This document shows positions 8,694-17,298 of a stretch of 64,000 nucleotides of DNA, piece after piece (positions within the stretch are counted from its first letter, which is position 1; each line of letters begins with the position of its first letter). The DNA is taken from NCBI GenBank assembly GCA_938049335.1, contig CALIYX010000015.1, positions 1-64,000 on the forward strand. Direction: 5' to 3'. The notes beneath the pieces are model-generated. The model was not told the DNA's origin and did not search any database. It was given only the letters and a program-made list of their open reading frames with translations. This DNA comes from an uncultured Clostridia bacterium. Its GTDB lineage: Bacteria; Bacillota; Clostridia; Peptostreptococcales; Anaerovoracaceae. A program made the translations under genes and the position numbers.

Positions 8694-10326
8694 AATTTTA
8701 TTCAATGCAAAGGTTTATGTTGAGAGAGGAAGCTTTGCAGAGGCTGTTTTGATAGAGGACGAAAAAATCATCGCGGTTGGATCTAACGAGGATATCAAAG
8801 CAGAAGCATCAAAGCGAGACGAAGCTTGCGGCCTGGCAGAGCTGATTGACTGTGAAGGAAGAACTTTGATACCTGGACTAAATGATTCCCACCTGCACTT
8901 TATGCAGTTTGGCGAGACGCAAAACCAGGCGATGATAGAAGGCGTTACTTCGATAGATGATATGGTTGAGATATGCAGGGAGTTTGCAAGCACTCATCCA
9001 AATCACGTCAAAGAAGGACTTCACGCTATTGGATGGAATCAAGACAACTTTACAGATGGTAACAGGATTCCAGATAGAAGCGACCTTGACAAAATCAGCA
9101 CGGAATTTCCTATAGTTCTTGAGAGAGTTTGCGGTCACATAATTTCAACAAACTCAAAGCTTTTAGAAATGCTCGATATAGAGGCAAACAAGGAGCTTTT
9201 CAAGGAGGGTGACTACCTTGTAGGCGAGGACGGAAAGCCAAACGGAATATTCACAGGAAACGGCTGTAATATTGCAAAGCGTCTTATTCCGGACTTTTCG
9301 CTAGAGGAGAGACGCAAAATTCTGCTTGAAACCATGGAATATGCTGTTGCCCACGGACTTACAAGCGTTCAGAGTAACGATGTAGGCACGACCTTTATGG
9401 ACGGTCCTGCGGCATTTAAACTCTTCCACGATATCTATGATAAGGGAGAGGCCTTGCTCAGATATAGGCATCAGGTTTGCTTCAATAGACTTGAGGATTT
9501 CAAGGAGTATCTTGATAATGGCGAATATGCTAATGGTGATTATCCTGATGATTCATGGCTAACGCTTGGTCCACTGAAGCTCTTTAAGGACGGAAGTCTA
9601 GGCGCTAGAACCGCTTTGATGACTAACGGATATGTTGGCAATCCAGATGACCACGGACTTGAGTGGATAAGCACTGAGGATATGGATGAGTACTGCCAAA
9701 TTGCAAAGGAGCACGGACTTCAGGTGGTTACTCACGTAATCGGAGATGAGGCCGTAAAGCGTACAATCGACAGCTACGAGAAAGCATTTGTCGACGGCGA
9801 AAACAAGCTGAGACATGCCTTAATTCATTGTCAGGTTACTAGCAAGGAACTCGTTGATAGAATCGCAAAGCTGAACATTCTCGTCTTTGCACAGCCAATC
9901 TTCCTAGATTACGATATGAAAATCGTAGATGATCTAGTTGGGCGAGAGCTAGCTTCAAGCTCATATGCTTTTGGAAGTCTAGCAAAGAAGGGTGCGCATG
10001 TATCCTACGGCACAGACTGCCCAGTTGAGGACTGTAACCCATTCCCTAATATCTATATGGCTGTGACCAGAAAGGATAGACAGGGAAAGCCAGAGGGTGG
10101 ATTCTATCCAGCAGAGTGCGTTGATGTAGAAACGGCAATAGATGCCTACACCATAGAGAGTGCCTACGGCGAATTTATGGAGGACATTAAAGGCCGCATA
10201 AAGCCAGGATACCTAGCAGATATGGTACTTTTAGATAAGGACATATTCACGGTAAATCCTAATGAAATTAAGGATATCCTTCCAGTCATGACCATGGTTG
10301 GAGGTAAAATCGTATTTGAGCGATAG
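8686..10326 (+). CDS. Amidohydrolase family 3 (YtcJ-like) metal-dependent hydrolase
   Basis: A 546-residue cytoplasmic enzyme of usual YtcJ length. Seen: N-terminal LIDCEGRTLIPGLNDSHLHF with the first metal-binding HxH, FKDGSLGART, HVIGDEAV, LIHCQVT, and GTDCPVEDCNPF with the catalytic Asp near the C-terminus. Family 3 amidohydrolases cleave N-acyl or cyclic amide bonds; true substrates are mostly unknown. Translationally coupled to the APC permease, so an imported N-acylated or cyclised amino acid is a reasonable guess. A paralogue lies at 20979-22625. Confidence 0.85.
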   Translation: MRKILFNAKVYVERGSFAEAVLIEDEKIIAVGSNEDIKAEASKRDEACGLAELIDCEGRTLIPGLNDSHLHFMQFGETQNQAMIEGVTSIDDMVEICREFASTHPNHVKEGLHAIGWNQDNFTDGNRIPDRSDLDKISTEFPIVLERVCGHIISTNSKLLEMLDIEANKELFKEGDYLVGEDGKPNGIFTGNGCNIAKRLIPDFSLEERRKILLETMEYAVAHGLTSVQSNDVGTTFMDGPAAFKLFHDIYDKGEALLRYRHQVCFNRLEDFKEYLDNGEYANGDYPDDSWLTLGPLKLFKDGSLGARTALMTNGYVGNPDDHGLEWISTEDMDEYCQIAKEHGLQVVTHVIGDEAVKRTIDSYEKAFVDGENKLRHALIHCQVTSKELVDRIAKLNILVFAQPIFLDYDMKIVDDLVGRELASSSYAFGSLAKKGAHVSYGTDCPVEDCNPFPNIYMAVTRKDRQGKPEGGFYPAECVDVETAIDAYTIESAYGEFMEDIKGRIKPGYLADMVLLDKDIFTVNPNEIKDILPVMTMVGGKIVFER

Positions 10327-10327
10327 G

Positions 10328-10352
10328 AAAAGGAGAGCATTGCTCTCCTTTT
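10328..10352. terminator. Bidirectional terminator between convergent genes
   Basis: Perfect 11-bp stem AAAAGGAGAGC / GCTCTCCTTTT with a 3-nt loop, between the convergent ends of the amidohydrolase and the minus-strand gene at 10365. Confidence 0.8.
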
Positions 10353-10364
10353 GTGTTTCTTGCT

Positions 10365-11189
10365 TTATAGTTCATTCCAAACAGTGCTAAGCTCTTGGAA
10401 TTCGTCTACCAGCATCTTACCATTAACCTTTTTACACTTTGCTTCGAATACCTGAGTTACTTTGTACACTGTACCGTCTCGCAACTGGTAGCTTATAGCG
10501 ATGTAGTCACCACCTGGGCCTGGTTTAACTTTGATGAATACACTGGATTTTTTATCTGCACCGTATATTTCCTCAATCTCATAAGGAAAATGCTCAAGCT
10601 TCATCATCTCTATGCAGTTTTTCGTTGCAACATCTTTAAATTGCTCATAGTATTTGTCTTTATTATCTATGTACTTTGTGTATCTATCCTTGTAGTTAAA
10701 GTTAAAAACTACATGAGCAAAATTTCTTATTGCCTGCTCCTCTTCGCTAAGCTTTATCGGCTTTAGATTCTGTTCCTTTGCCTCGCGGATATACAGATAG
10801 ATTCGTCCTATTCCCGCCTTTTCATAGCAATCGCGAAATTCTACCAAAAGAGGTTTCAGGTCAGTGTGCCCACTTTCAAAGTAGATATCATAATTATCCT
10901 TATCGGAAAGTAGTTTTAGAGCCTTGTTGAACTTACCTTCCTGAATGTCCGTTATGTAATCGATATAGAACTTAGCGGTTATATCCTTAAATTCGCCATT
11001 TTTATCCTTCTTACTGACAGTGACAAGCTCAGGATTTGTTTGAATTGCCTTCATAGAAATCTTGAGGTAATCATCGCGGAAATTGCTTGCAGCTTTGGTC
11101 TTCGAAGACCTGCTATAAAAGAAAAAAATCAAGATAGCTGCAATTACAAGGACTAAAGCTATAGAGAATATCTTTACTTTGTTTCTCAT
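10365..11189 (-). CDS. Unknown membrane-anchored extracytoplasmic protein
   Basis: A 274-residue protein with one N-terminal membrane segment (IFSIALVLVIAAILIFFFYS) and no lipobox, so it is a signal anchor or uncleaved signal; the remaining ~245 residues would lie outside the cell. The soluble part is charged and rich in Lys, Asp and Tyr; no family is recognised. AGGAGG precedes the ATG. It follows a 4-TM protein gene by 3 bases and is probably in one operon with it. Confidence 0.7.
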   Translation of the reverse strand: MRNKVKIFSIALVLVIAAILIFFFYSRSSKTKAASNFRDDYLKISMKAIQTNPELVTVSKKDKNGEFKDITAKFYIDYITDIQEGKFNKALKLLSDKDNYDIYFESGHTDLKPLLVEFRDCYEKAGIGRIYLYIREAKEQNLKPIKLSEEEQAIRNFAHVVFNFNYKDRYTKYIDNKDKYYEQFKDVATKNCIEMMKLEHFPYEIEEIYGADKKSSVFIKVKPGPGGDYIAISYQLRDGTVYKVTQVFEAKCKKVNGKMLVDEFQELSTVWNEL

Positions 11190-11192
11190 GAC

Positions 11193-11657
11193 CTATTTCC
11201 TCCTTACTATAAAATAACCGCATATAGCCATGACTAAAGAAATGCCCCAGGCTATTATAGAGATAAAACATGATATGAACAAAATGTTAGGGTCAAAAGG
11301 TATCGGAAGCGAGAGCTCAGGGTGATACATGGCATATACAACGAATGCAAATGTAAATACATTTAAATCCAGCGCAATTAGAGAAGTTATAACCAAGGTT
11401 TTCCTTGCAGAAATATAGGTATTTATATTTTCCATAGTTTTGTAATTTCGATAGCGATACATAAAATGCATTGATAAGATGAACATATAAAGTATTGACA
11501 TATAAACGAAACAATGCTTATATATGAATTCCAGAATATCCCCAATCCATAAACACGCAATATATTGCTTGATTGTAGAGTATGTTAATATCAGTATGCT
11601 GAATATCACCGCTGACAGTGAATAAAACATGTATTTTACGATTTTTTCCGTGTTCAT
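11193..11657 (-). CDS. Unknown small multi-TM membrane protein
   Basis: About 154 residues with four hydrophobic segments and a basic C-terminus (YFIVRRK). The frame is open to an ATG at 11687, but GAGGT sits seven bases before the ATG at 11657 and no site precedes 11687, so I choose 11657 (MNTEKIVKYMF). Unrecognised family. Probably co-transcribed with the anchored protein downstream. Confidence 0.65.
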   Translation of the reverse strand: MNTEKIVKYMFYSLSAVIFSILILTYSTIKQYIACLWIGDILEFIYKHCFVYMSILYMFILSMHFMYRYRNYKTMENINTYISARKTLVITSLIALDLNVFTFAFVVYAMYHPELSLPIPFDPNILFISCFISIIAWGISLVMAICGYFIVRRK

Positions 11658-11718
11658 GACAAGTACCTCGCATACATAAAATCGCATCCAAGAATCGTAT
11701 TCAATTATTCTTAATTAT

Positions 11719-11746
11719 ATAATAACTCTTTGTTGGGTGGAATCAA
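11719..11746 (-). promoter_or_regulatory. Promoter for the two small membrane genes (minus)
   Basis: On the minus strand TTGATT (11746-11741), 16-bp spacer, TATTAT (11724-11719). Confidence 0.5.
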
Positions 11747-11795
11747 GCCTAATTTTAAACATATCTATATTAAAAAATACATTCCATCAAAACAC

Positions 11796-11826
11796 AAAAG
11801 ACGAGAACCACTGGCCCTCGTCTTTT
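11796..11826 (-). terminator. Terminator of the YitT-type gene
   Basis: Ten-base-pair stem AAAAGACGAG/CTCGTCTTTT, directly after the stop at 11829 on the minus strand, followed by TTTTGTGTTTT on that strand. Confidence 0.75.
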
Positions 11827-11828
11827 AC

Positions 11829-12704
11829 TTATCTCTTCTTTTGTTTATAGAACCTGCCACTTAGTTCCTCAGTCTTGAGAGAGTTTATGAAGGCCTTAGG
11901 ATCTATTTCCTTTATGATGTTAATTACAGTTGAAACCTGATCGCTACTTACAACCGAGTAAAGCATCTTTCTTTCGGTGCCCTCGTAGCATCCCGTACCG
12001 ACAAATAGAGTTGCATCGTGGTGTGTTACTATGCGAATCTGCTCGTAGATCTCCTGAGTTTTGTCGGTGATGATGAGCAGGGTATGCTTTTGATATCTCT
12101 TGTAGAAAAACTTGATAATCTGCGTGTTGCAGTACTGGAATATGATTGAGTATAGAGCCTTTTCGAAGCCGAAAATACATCCGGCAGTCAGCAAAATCAA
12201 AGAGTTTGTGAGCAGTATCAAATTCCATGCATCCTTGCCCTTACGCTCCGACATGAATATCGATATGAAGTCCATACCGCCACCGCTCGCACCGGCGAGA
12301 AGTGTAACGACAACTGCAAGTCCATTTAGAATACCACCGAATACTGAGATCAAAAGCATATCATCTGTAATGACAAACTTTGGAATGGTATCGGTCAAAA
12401 TACTGGTTAGTGTGATTACATAGAGGCTGTAAAGTGTAAACCTTTTGCCGATATACTTAAAGCCTATATAGATAGGAATAAGGTTTATCGGAATGTATAG
12501 GGCTGTGAACGGGATGCCAAGACCAAAGTACTTGTCACAAATCCTTTGAATAAGAATTGCAATTCCAGAAAAGCCGCTCGGATAAAGGCCTCCAGCAGGG
12601 ATAAAGGTGCGGAGGTTTATCGCAAATAGAACAGCACCGAAGGTAACGGCAAGAAATTGAAATAACGGATTTAGTATATGATTTTTGGGCTTTTTAATTC
12701 TCAT
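11829..12704 (-). CDS. YitT-family (DUF161/DUF2179) membrane protein
   Basis: About 291 residues: five to six TM segments with the family motif LLAGASGGGMDFIS, then a cytoplasmic C-terminal ~80-residue domain (KRYQKHTLLIITDK...ATLFVGTGCYEG...IKEIDPKAFINS) matching DUF2179. The frame extends to a TTG at 12722, but GGAGAG sits six bases before ATG 12704, which I take as the start. Function of the family is unknown; some members influence morphology or ligand-gated transport. Last gene of the minus-strand ansA-M32-glyoxalase cluster. Confidence 0.85.
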   Translation of the reverse strand: MRIKKPKNHILNPLFQFLAVTFGAVLFAINLRTFIPAGGLYPSGFSGIAILIQRICDKYFGLGIPFTALYIPINLIPIYIGFKYIGKRFTLYSLYVITLTSILTDTIPKFVITDDMLLISVFGGILNGLAVVVTLLAGASGGGMDFISIFMSERKGKDAWNLILLTNSLILLTAGCIFGFEKALYSIIFQYCNTQIIKFFYKRYQKHTLLIITDKTQEIYEQIRIVTHHDATLFVGTGCYEGTERKMLYSVVSSDQVSTVINIIKEIDPKAFINSLKTEELSGRFYKQKKR

Positions 12705-12744
12705 TTTCTCTCCAATCGACAAATGATTTGTAGTTTGCTAGTTG

Positions 12745-13104
12745 CTATTTTTCTGGAACAATCTCAATCCAATATCCGTCTGGATCTTCGATGAAATAGA
12801 TTCCCATATCCTCATTAACAAAGCAAATGCATCCAAGCTCCTCGTGAAGCTTTCTAGATGTTTCCATATCGTCAGTTGTCAAAGCGAGATGATACTCGAT
12901 TTCCCCCAGGTTATATGGCTCCTTACGTTCGTGCATGTATGTAAGCTCTAGCTGAAAGCCGGTCTTTCCATCACCGAGATAGACTAGAGTGAAGTCCTCT
13001 CCGTGCTTTTCGCGAACAGGCTTTAGGCCAAGTGCCTTGTCGTAGAACTCAAGGCTGCGCTCCAAATCCAAAACATTGAAATTAAAATGATTAAAGCAAA
13101 ACAT
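12745..13104 (-). CDS. Glyoxalase I-like VOC-family protein
   Basis: A 119-residue single-domain VOC protein, with glyoxalase I metal ligands in place: His in FNHFNFNV, Glu in FQLELTY, His in IEYHLAL, Glu in WIEIVPE. Lactoylglutathione lyases isomerise methylglyoxal-thiol hemithioacetals; in a Firmicute without glutathione the thiol would be another low-molecular-weight thiol. Ribosome site AGGAGAG. Lies between the M32 peptidase and the YitT gene on the same strand. Confidence 0.82.
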   Translation of the reverse strand: MFCFNHFNFNVLDLERSLEFYDKALGLKPVREKHGEDFTLVYLGDGKTGFQLELTYMHERKEPYNLGEIEYHLALTTDDMETSRKLHEELGCICFVNEDMGIYFIEDPDGYWIEIVPEK

Positions 13105-13137
13105 GATTTCTCTCCTATACGGCTTTTGCCGTCATTT

Positions 13138-14634
13138 CTATTTATATATTTCCTTAAATTTCTTCTCTAGGTAGTCGATATATTCATCGGCTGAGAACTT
13201 CTCTCCCAGAGCCTTTTCAAGAAGCTCATCTGAGCGGTAGAGGCTTCCGTGCTTCCAGATGTGCTCTCTGTTCCACTTGTTTATCTCTGAGAAGTCTCCC
13301 TTTGATAGAGCGTCTTTGACGTCGACTTCGGCAGCCATCTTTGATAGAAGCTGAGCGCCGTAGGCAGATCCAAGCGCGTATGATGGGAAATAGCCTATTG
13401 CACCACCAGCCCAGTGACTGTCTTGAAGAACGCCTAGCTTGTCGCTAGGAACATCGACTCCGAGATACTCCTTGTATAGCTTGTTCCACTGCTCAGGAAG
13501 CTCGTCAACAGTTATTTCGCCAGCCATAAGCTTTTTCTCAAGCTCGTATCTTACCAAGACGTGGAGGCAATATGTGACCTCATCTGCCTCTGTTCTGATC
13601 AAAGAAGGCTCAACCTTGTTGATTGCGCGATAAAGCGCATCTGCTGTGACGTCCTTTAGTGAAGGGAATAGCTCCTTTAGCTTAGGAAGTACAAGCTCTA
13701 TGAACTCCTTGCTTCTGCCTAGGAGGTTTTCGTAGAATCTGCTCTGGCTTTCGTGGATGCCCATGGAAACGCCAGCATCTAGAAGTGTATATAGATATTT
13801 GTCATCAACTCCTGTATCGTAGAGAGCGTGCCCGCTTTCGTGGATTACGCTGTACATGGAGTAGACGAAGCTGTCCTCCATATAGTGAGTTGTAATTCTC
13901 TCATCTAGATGTGAGCCTAGGCTTGTTGTGAACGGATGCTCACTTGTTGAAAGTCCGCAGTGTGCTAGGTCAAGCCCTAAGAGCTCCATGAGATAGTAAG
14001 AGAGCTCTTCCTGCTTGGCGATTGGAAATTCACCATTTAGGAATGAAGCATCAACCTGCTCACTTGCCGCAATGTGCTTGATTAGGGGAACGATTCTCTC
14101 TCTTAGCTTGGAGAAGAACTCGTCGCAAACTTCCATAGTTAGGCCGTCCTCGTATTCGCCTAGCCAGTAGTCGTAAGGCGCCTTATCTGGCGCACAGTAC
14201 TTTGCAAACTTAATATTTGTATCAAAGATCTCCTTTAGGTATGGTGCAAAGGAAGCAAAATCATTGTTTCTCTTAGCATCCTCCCAAACATCTTCAGCCT
14301 TGACAACCAGCTCCTGGTAGGCGATGTACTCGTCCATAGGAATGTTCTGCATGCGACGGATGTCCTTTAGCATGAGCTGAACCATGCGGTTTTCCTCTTC
14401 GGTCAAAACAGCTTTGTTATTATCTAGAAGCTCGAGAAGAGCAACAGTTTCGCTTCCTGTTTTGATCAGGTATTCTTCTTCGCTGAGCACAGCAAGAGCG
14501 TGCGCGCGGTTTTCGGCTGTGCCCTTTGGGGCAACGGTCTGTCCGTCGTAGCTGATGCTTTCCATAGCGTGTGCGTATGCGCTAAGGCGGCTCTGCAATT
14601 TAAGTAGTTTTTCTTTTACTTGACTTAATTCCAT
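13138..14634 (-). CDS. M32 metallocarboxypeptidase (Taq carboxypeptidase family)
   Basis: About 498 residues, usual length for M32. The zinc motif HESGH lies in SVIHESGHALYDTG, with the downstream Glu ligand in MGIHESQSRFYE. Removes C-terminal residues from peptides, with a cytoplasmic location (no signal). An upstream in-frame TTG at 14646 lies inside the ribosome site GGAGGAAAC, so ATG 14634 is the start. With ansA upstream it forms a peptide and amino-acid breakdown cluster. Confidence 0.9.
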   Translation of the reverse strand: MELSQVKEKLLKLQSRLSAYAHAMESISYDGQTVAPKGTAENRAHALAVLSEEEYLIKTGSETVALLELLDNNKAVLTEEENRMVQLMLKDIRRMQNIPMDEYIAYQELVVKAEDVWEDAKRNNDFASFAPYLKEIFDTNIKFAKYCAPDKAPYDYWLGEYEDGLTMEVCDEFFSKLRERIVPLIKHIAASEQVDASFLNGEFPIAKQEELSYYLMELLGLDLAHCGLSTSEHPFTTSLGSHLDERITTHYMEDSFVYSMYSVIHESGHALYDTGVDDKYLYTLLDAGVSMGIHESQSRFYENLLGRSKEFIELVLPKLKELFPSLKDVTADALYRAINKVEPSLIRTEADEVTYCLHVLVRYELEKKLMAGEITVDELPEQWNKLYKEYLGVDVPSDKLGVLQDSHWAGGAIGYFPSYALGSAYGAQLLSKMAAEVDVKDALSKGDFSEINKWNREHIWKHGSLYRSDELLEKALGEKFSADEYIDYLEKKFKEIYK

Positions 14635-14712
14635 AGTTTCCTCCAATTTATTCTACATGGACGCAAAGGTGTGTCAGACGTCCGTTCAAGTTATTAGCGT
14701 TCAAATACCTGC

Positions 14713-15720
14713 CTAGTTCTTAGGGTCGTAGAGCAGGTCGTGGTTAATACATTTGTAGAAACCATCCCTAATTTCCTCGTAGCCCTCATGCTCTGCACAT
14801 AGCCACATAAGCTTTGTCACAGCGGATTCGACAGTCATATCAAAGGATTGCAAAACATTGTACCTGTCTAGTGCAAGTGCTCCGACCTCATATTTTTCGG
14901 CATCGCTACCCTCAAGCATTACCTGGGTCGCTATAACGATGATTTTGCCCTTTTCTGTCAAAGCCTGAAGCTCGTTTAGGAAATTTCTCTTATCATAGAA
15001 TGGTATACCACCAACTCCATAGCTTTCAATTACAATGATGTCGTAGTGCTCCCCTAGATAAGCGAGAATCTCAGGTCTAATTCCTGGAATCAGTTTAAGC
15101 AAGAAGACCGAATCGGATATGGAAGTGGCAAAGCGCACCTCTCCTGAGGCCGCTGGAGCCTCGAGGTATTTGATTATCCTGCTATCATCTATGAAAGCCG
15201 CTATAGGGTAGCCGATGCTATCAAAAGCAGCAAAGCTCTTGCTTCTAACCTTGCGCGCTCTAGTTCCCAATATTGCCTTGCCGTCAAAGACGATAAAAAT
15301 ACCGTTAAGACCGCCGTTAAGTATAAAGTTGATACTATCGCTGAGATTGCGTCTTGCGTCGGTAAATTCGTCTGAAATCGGCTTCTGAGCACCCGTCAAA
15401 ACTATAGGCTTAGACGCACCCTGTATTAGGTAGGAAAGAGCAGAGGCTGTGTATGCCATGGTGTCCGTTCCGTGCGTTATTAAAAAGCCATCGTAGCTGT
15501 CATAGCTCGCCTCAATTTCCCTAACTATGAGCATCCAGTGCTCGGGCTGGATATTGGTGCTATCTATATTAAAAATCTGTTTTACCTCAATGTCGCATTT
15601 ACTGCAGGCATTAGGAATGTATGAGAGCAACATCTCTGGTGAAATCGCAGGCTTTAGACCGTTTTCGGTCTGGACTGATGCGATGGTTCCGCCCGTTGCA
15701 ATGAGTAAGATTTTCTTCAT
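14713..15720 (-). CDS. ansA: L-asparaginase, type I
   Basis: A 335-residue enzyme with the nucleophile-bearing motif ATGGTIAS (Thr12) and the second active-site block HGTDTMAYT (Thr85-Asp86), plus IESYGVGGIPF. No signal peptide, so it is the cytoplasmic type I enzyme hydrolysing Asn to Asp and ammonia. GAGGATG precedes the ATG. First gene of the minus-strand cluster and divergent from arcA, another ammonia-releasing amino-acid enzyme. Confidence 0.92.
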   Translation of the reverse strand: MKKILLIATGGTIASVQTENGLKPAISPEMLLSYIPNACSKCDIEVKQIFNIDSTNIQPEHWMLIVREIEASYDSYDGFLITHGTDTMAYTASALSYLIQGASKPIVLTGAQKPISDEFTDARRNLSDSINFILNGGLNGIFIVFDGKAILGTRARKVRSKSFAAFDSIGYPIAAFIDDSRIIKYLEAPAASGEVRFATSISDSVFLLKLIPGIRPEILAYLGEHYDIIVIESYGVGGIPFYDKRNFLNELQALTEKGKIIVIATQVMLEGSDAEKYEVGALALDRYNVLQSFDMTVESAVTKLMWLCAEHEGYEEIRDGFYKCINHDLLYDPKN

Positions 15721-15752
15721 AAGTCATCCTCAATATATCTTTCTTTGATAAA

Positions 15753-15761
15753 AGTATACCA
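15753..15761 (-). promoter_or_regulatory. Extended -10 promoter candidate for ansA
   Basis: Minus-strand TGGTATACT (TGn-TATACT), with no clear -35 box. About 30 bases upstream of the ansA start. Confidence 0.4.
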
Positions 15762-15790
15762 CATCAAAGCTGCATATTAAAATGAATAGC

Positions 15791-15818
15791 TTGACGAATT
15801 TTTTAACAATGTTACAAT
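15791..15818 (+). promoter_or_regulatory. Promoter of arcA
   Basis: TTGACG (15791-15796), 16 bp, TACAAT (15813-15818), about 45 bases before the arcA ATG, which has the site AGAGAGGAA. Confidence 0.6.
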
Positions 15819-15861
15819 CTTAGTTGTATAAGATATTGATATAGAGAAAAGAGAGGAATTT

Positions 15862-17082
15862 ATGAGACCCGGAATACACAATTATTCTGAGATTGGAAAG
15901 TTGAACAAGGTTCTTCTTCATAGAATTGGCTATGAGGTTGAGGGCCTAGTTCCAGAAAACTTTGCAAGATTGCTTTTTGATGATATACCATACCTAAAGA
16001 TTGCACAGCAGGAGCACGATGCCTTTGCTCAGGTGCTAAGAGACAACGGCGTAGAAGTGGTATACTACGTAGACGAGACCGCTAAGGCCCTTGCAAATCC
16101 AGAGATTAAGTCTGAATTTTTGAAGGAGTTCATAGCAGATAGCCATATGAACAGCAAGTTTGCTAGTGAGGCGGTTTTTCACTATTTGAACGAGATGCCA
16201 ACTAAGGAGATGGTTGCAAAGATCATCAGTGGTGTTAAGAAGGATGAGGTTCCAAGCTTCAAGTCGAATTCATTTGCTGAATTCATTTCTTCATCCTATC
16301 CGTTCTACCTAGATCCTATGCCAAACCTTTACTTCACTCGTGACCCAGGCGCATGCATAGGAAACGGATTAAGCCTTCACCATATGAGCACAGGAACAAG
16401 AAGAAGAGAAGCTCTCCTTCTCAAGTACATGTATGAGCATAATGAGGACTTTTCTGGTGGTGAAAAAAGATTGTGGTACGACTACGATCACGATTACTCA
16501 ATCGAGGGTGGAGACATCCTAGTTTTGAACAAAGAGACTGTAGCAGTTGGACTAAGCCAGAGAACTACAGCAGCAGCTATAGAGCGCTTTGCTCGCAACC
16601 TGCTTGGAAACTCTGAATTCAAGCGTGTCATCGTATTCGACATACCTAAGACTCGTGCTTTCATGCACCTTGATACAGTATTTACAATGGTAGACTACGA
16701 TAAATTCACCATACATCCTGAGATTGAGGCACCACTTCAGCTATTTGAGATGGAGCTTGATAGAGATGGCGAGGTTAAATATAGCTCAGTTACAGATACT
16801 CTGACAAACATCCTAAAGTCAGTTCTAAATCTTCCAGCGGTAGAGCTAATCCGCTGCGGTGGAGACGATAAGATGGCTGCGCAGAGAGAGCAGTGGAACG
16901 ACGGTTCAAATACGCTTTGCATAGCGCCAGGAACTGTTGTTACATACGAGAGAAACTATGTTACAAACGAGCTTCTCGACAAGAAGGGCGTCAAGGTTCT
17001 CGCTATACCAGGAGCTGAGATTTCAAGGGGAAGAGGCGGCCCACGCTGCATGTCTTGCCCAATCAACAGAGACGATATATAA
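15862..17082 (+). CDS. arcA: Arginine deiminase
   Basis: A 406-residue enzyme converting arginine to citrulline and ammonia. Seen: N-terminal NKVLLHRIG, FTRDPGACIGNG, EGGDILVLN and the C-terminal GGPRCMSCPINRDDI; the first Cys (residue 396, ten from the end) matches the catalytic Cys of the family. Normally arcA is clustered with ornithine carbamoyltransferase, carbamate kinase and an arginine/ornithine antiporter; none of these is adjacent here, so the gene is isolated in this window. Confidence 0.95.
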   Translation: MRPGIHNYSEIGKLNKVLLHRIGYEVEGLVPENFARLLFDDIPYLKIAQQEHDAFAQVLRDNGVEVVYYVDETAKALANPEIKSEFLKEFIADSHMNSKFASEAVFHYLNEMPTKEMVAKIISGVKKDEVPSFKSNSFAEFISSSYPFYLDPMPNLYFTRDPGACIGNGLSLHHMSTGTRRREALLLKYMYEHNEDFSGGEKRLWYDYDHDYSIEGGDILVLNKETVAVGLSQRTTAAAIERFARNLLGNSEFKRVIVFDIPKTRAFMHLDTVFTMVDYDKFTIHPEIEAPLQLFEMELDRDGEVKYSSVTDTLTNILKSVLNLPAVELIRCGGDDKMAAQREQWNDGSNTLCIAPGTVVTYERNYVTNELLDKKGVKVLAIPGAEISRGRGGPRCMSCPINRDDI

Positions 17083-17174
17083 AGTCTATGGTTAGCAAAT
17101 TTGAGTTAAAAATTACAAAGTCGTGTTTAATACCTGATTAAGAGACGTAGGAGTAAATAAATTTAGATTTATTG

Positions 17175-17203
17175 TTGACCTTATAAAAATATAATGTTAT
17201 AAT
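17175..17203 (+). promoter_or_regulatory. Promoter of the surface-protein gene
   Basis: TTGACC (17175-17180), exactly 17 bp, TATAAT (17198-17203). Transcription should start around 17210, inside the hairpin that follows. Confidence 0.8.
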
Positions 17204-17207
17204 TTCG

Positions 17208-17242
17208 CAACAGTTAGTTTTAGCTAACTGTTGTTTTGTTTT
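17208..17242 (+). terminator. Terminator-like hairpin at the start of the surface-protein transcript
   Basis: Perfect 10-bp stem CAACAGTTAG/CTAACTGTTG (17208-17233), then TTTTGTTTT. It has the form of an intrinsic terminator but sits immediately after a strong promoter, about 60 bases before the next ATG. It could end arcA transcription, or act as a 5' cap hairpin or attenuator. Confidence 0.6.
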
Positions 17243-17298
17243 AATTATTGTTTTAAAAGGGATTTGACATAACTAATAATTGTAAAGAGAGGTAGAAG

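Noticed and set aside
17265..17270. TTGACA just before the surface-protein gene as a second -35 box
   Set aside because: No -10 box lies 16-18 bases downstream; that position is occupied by the ribosome site.
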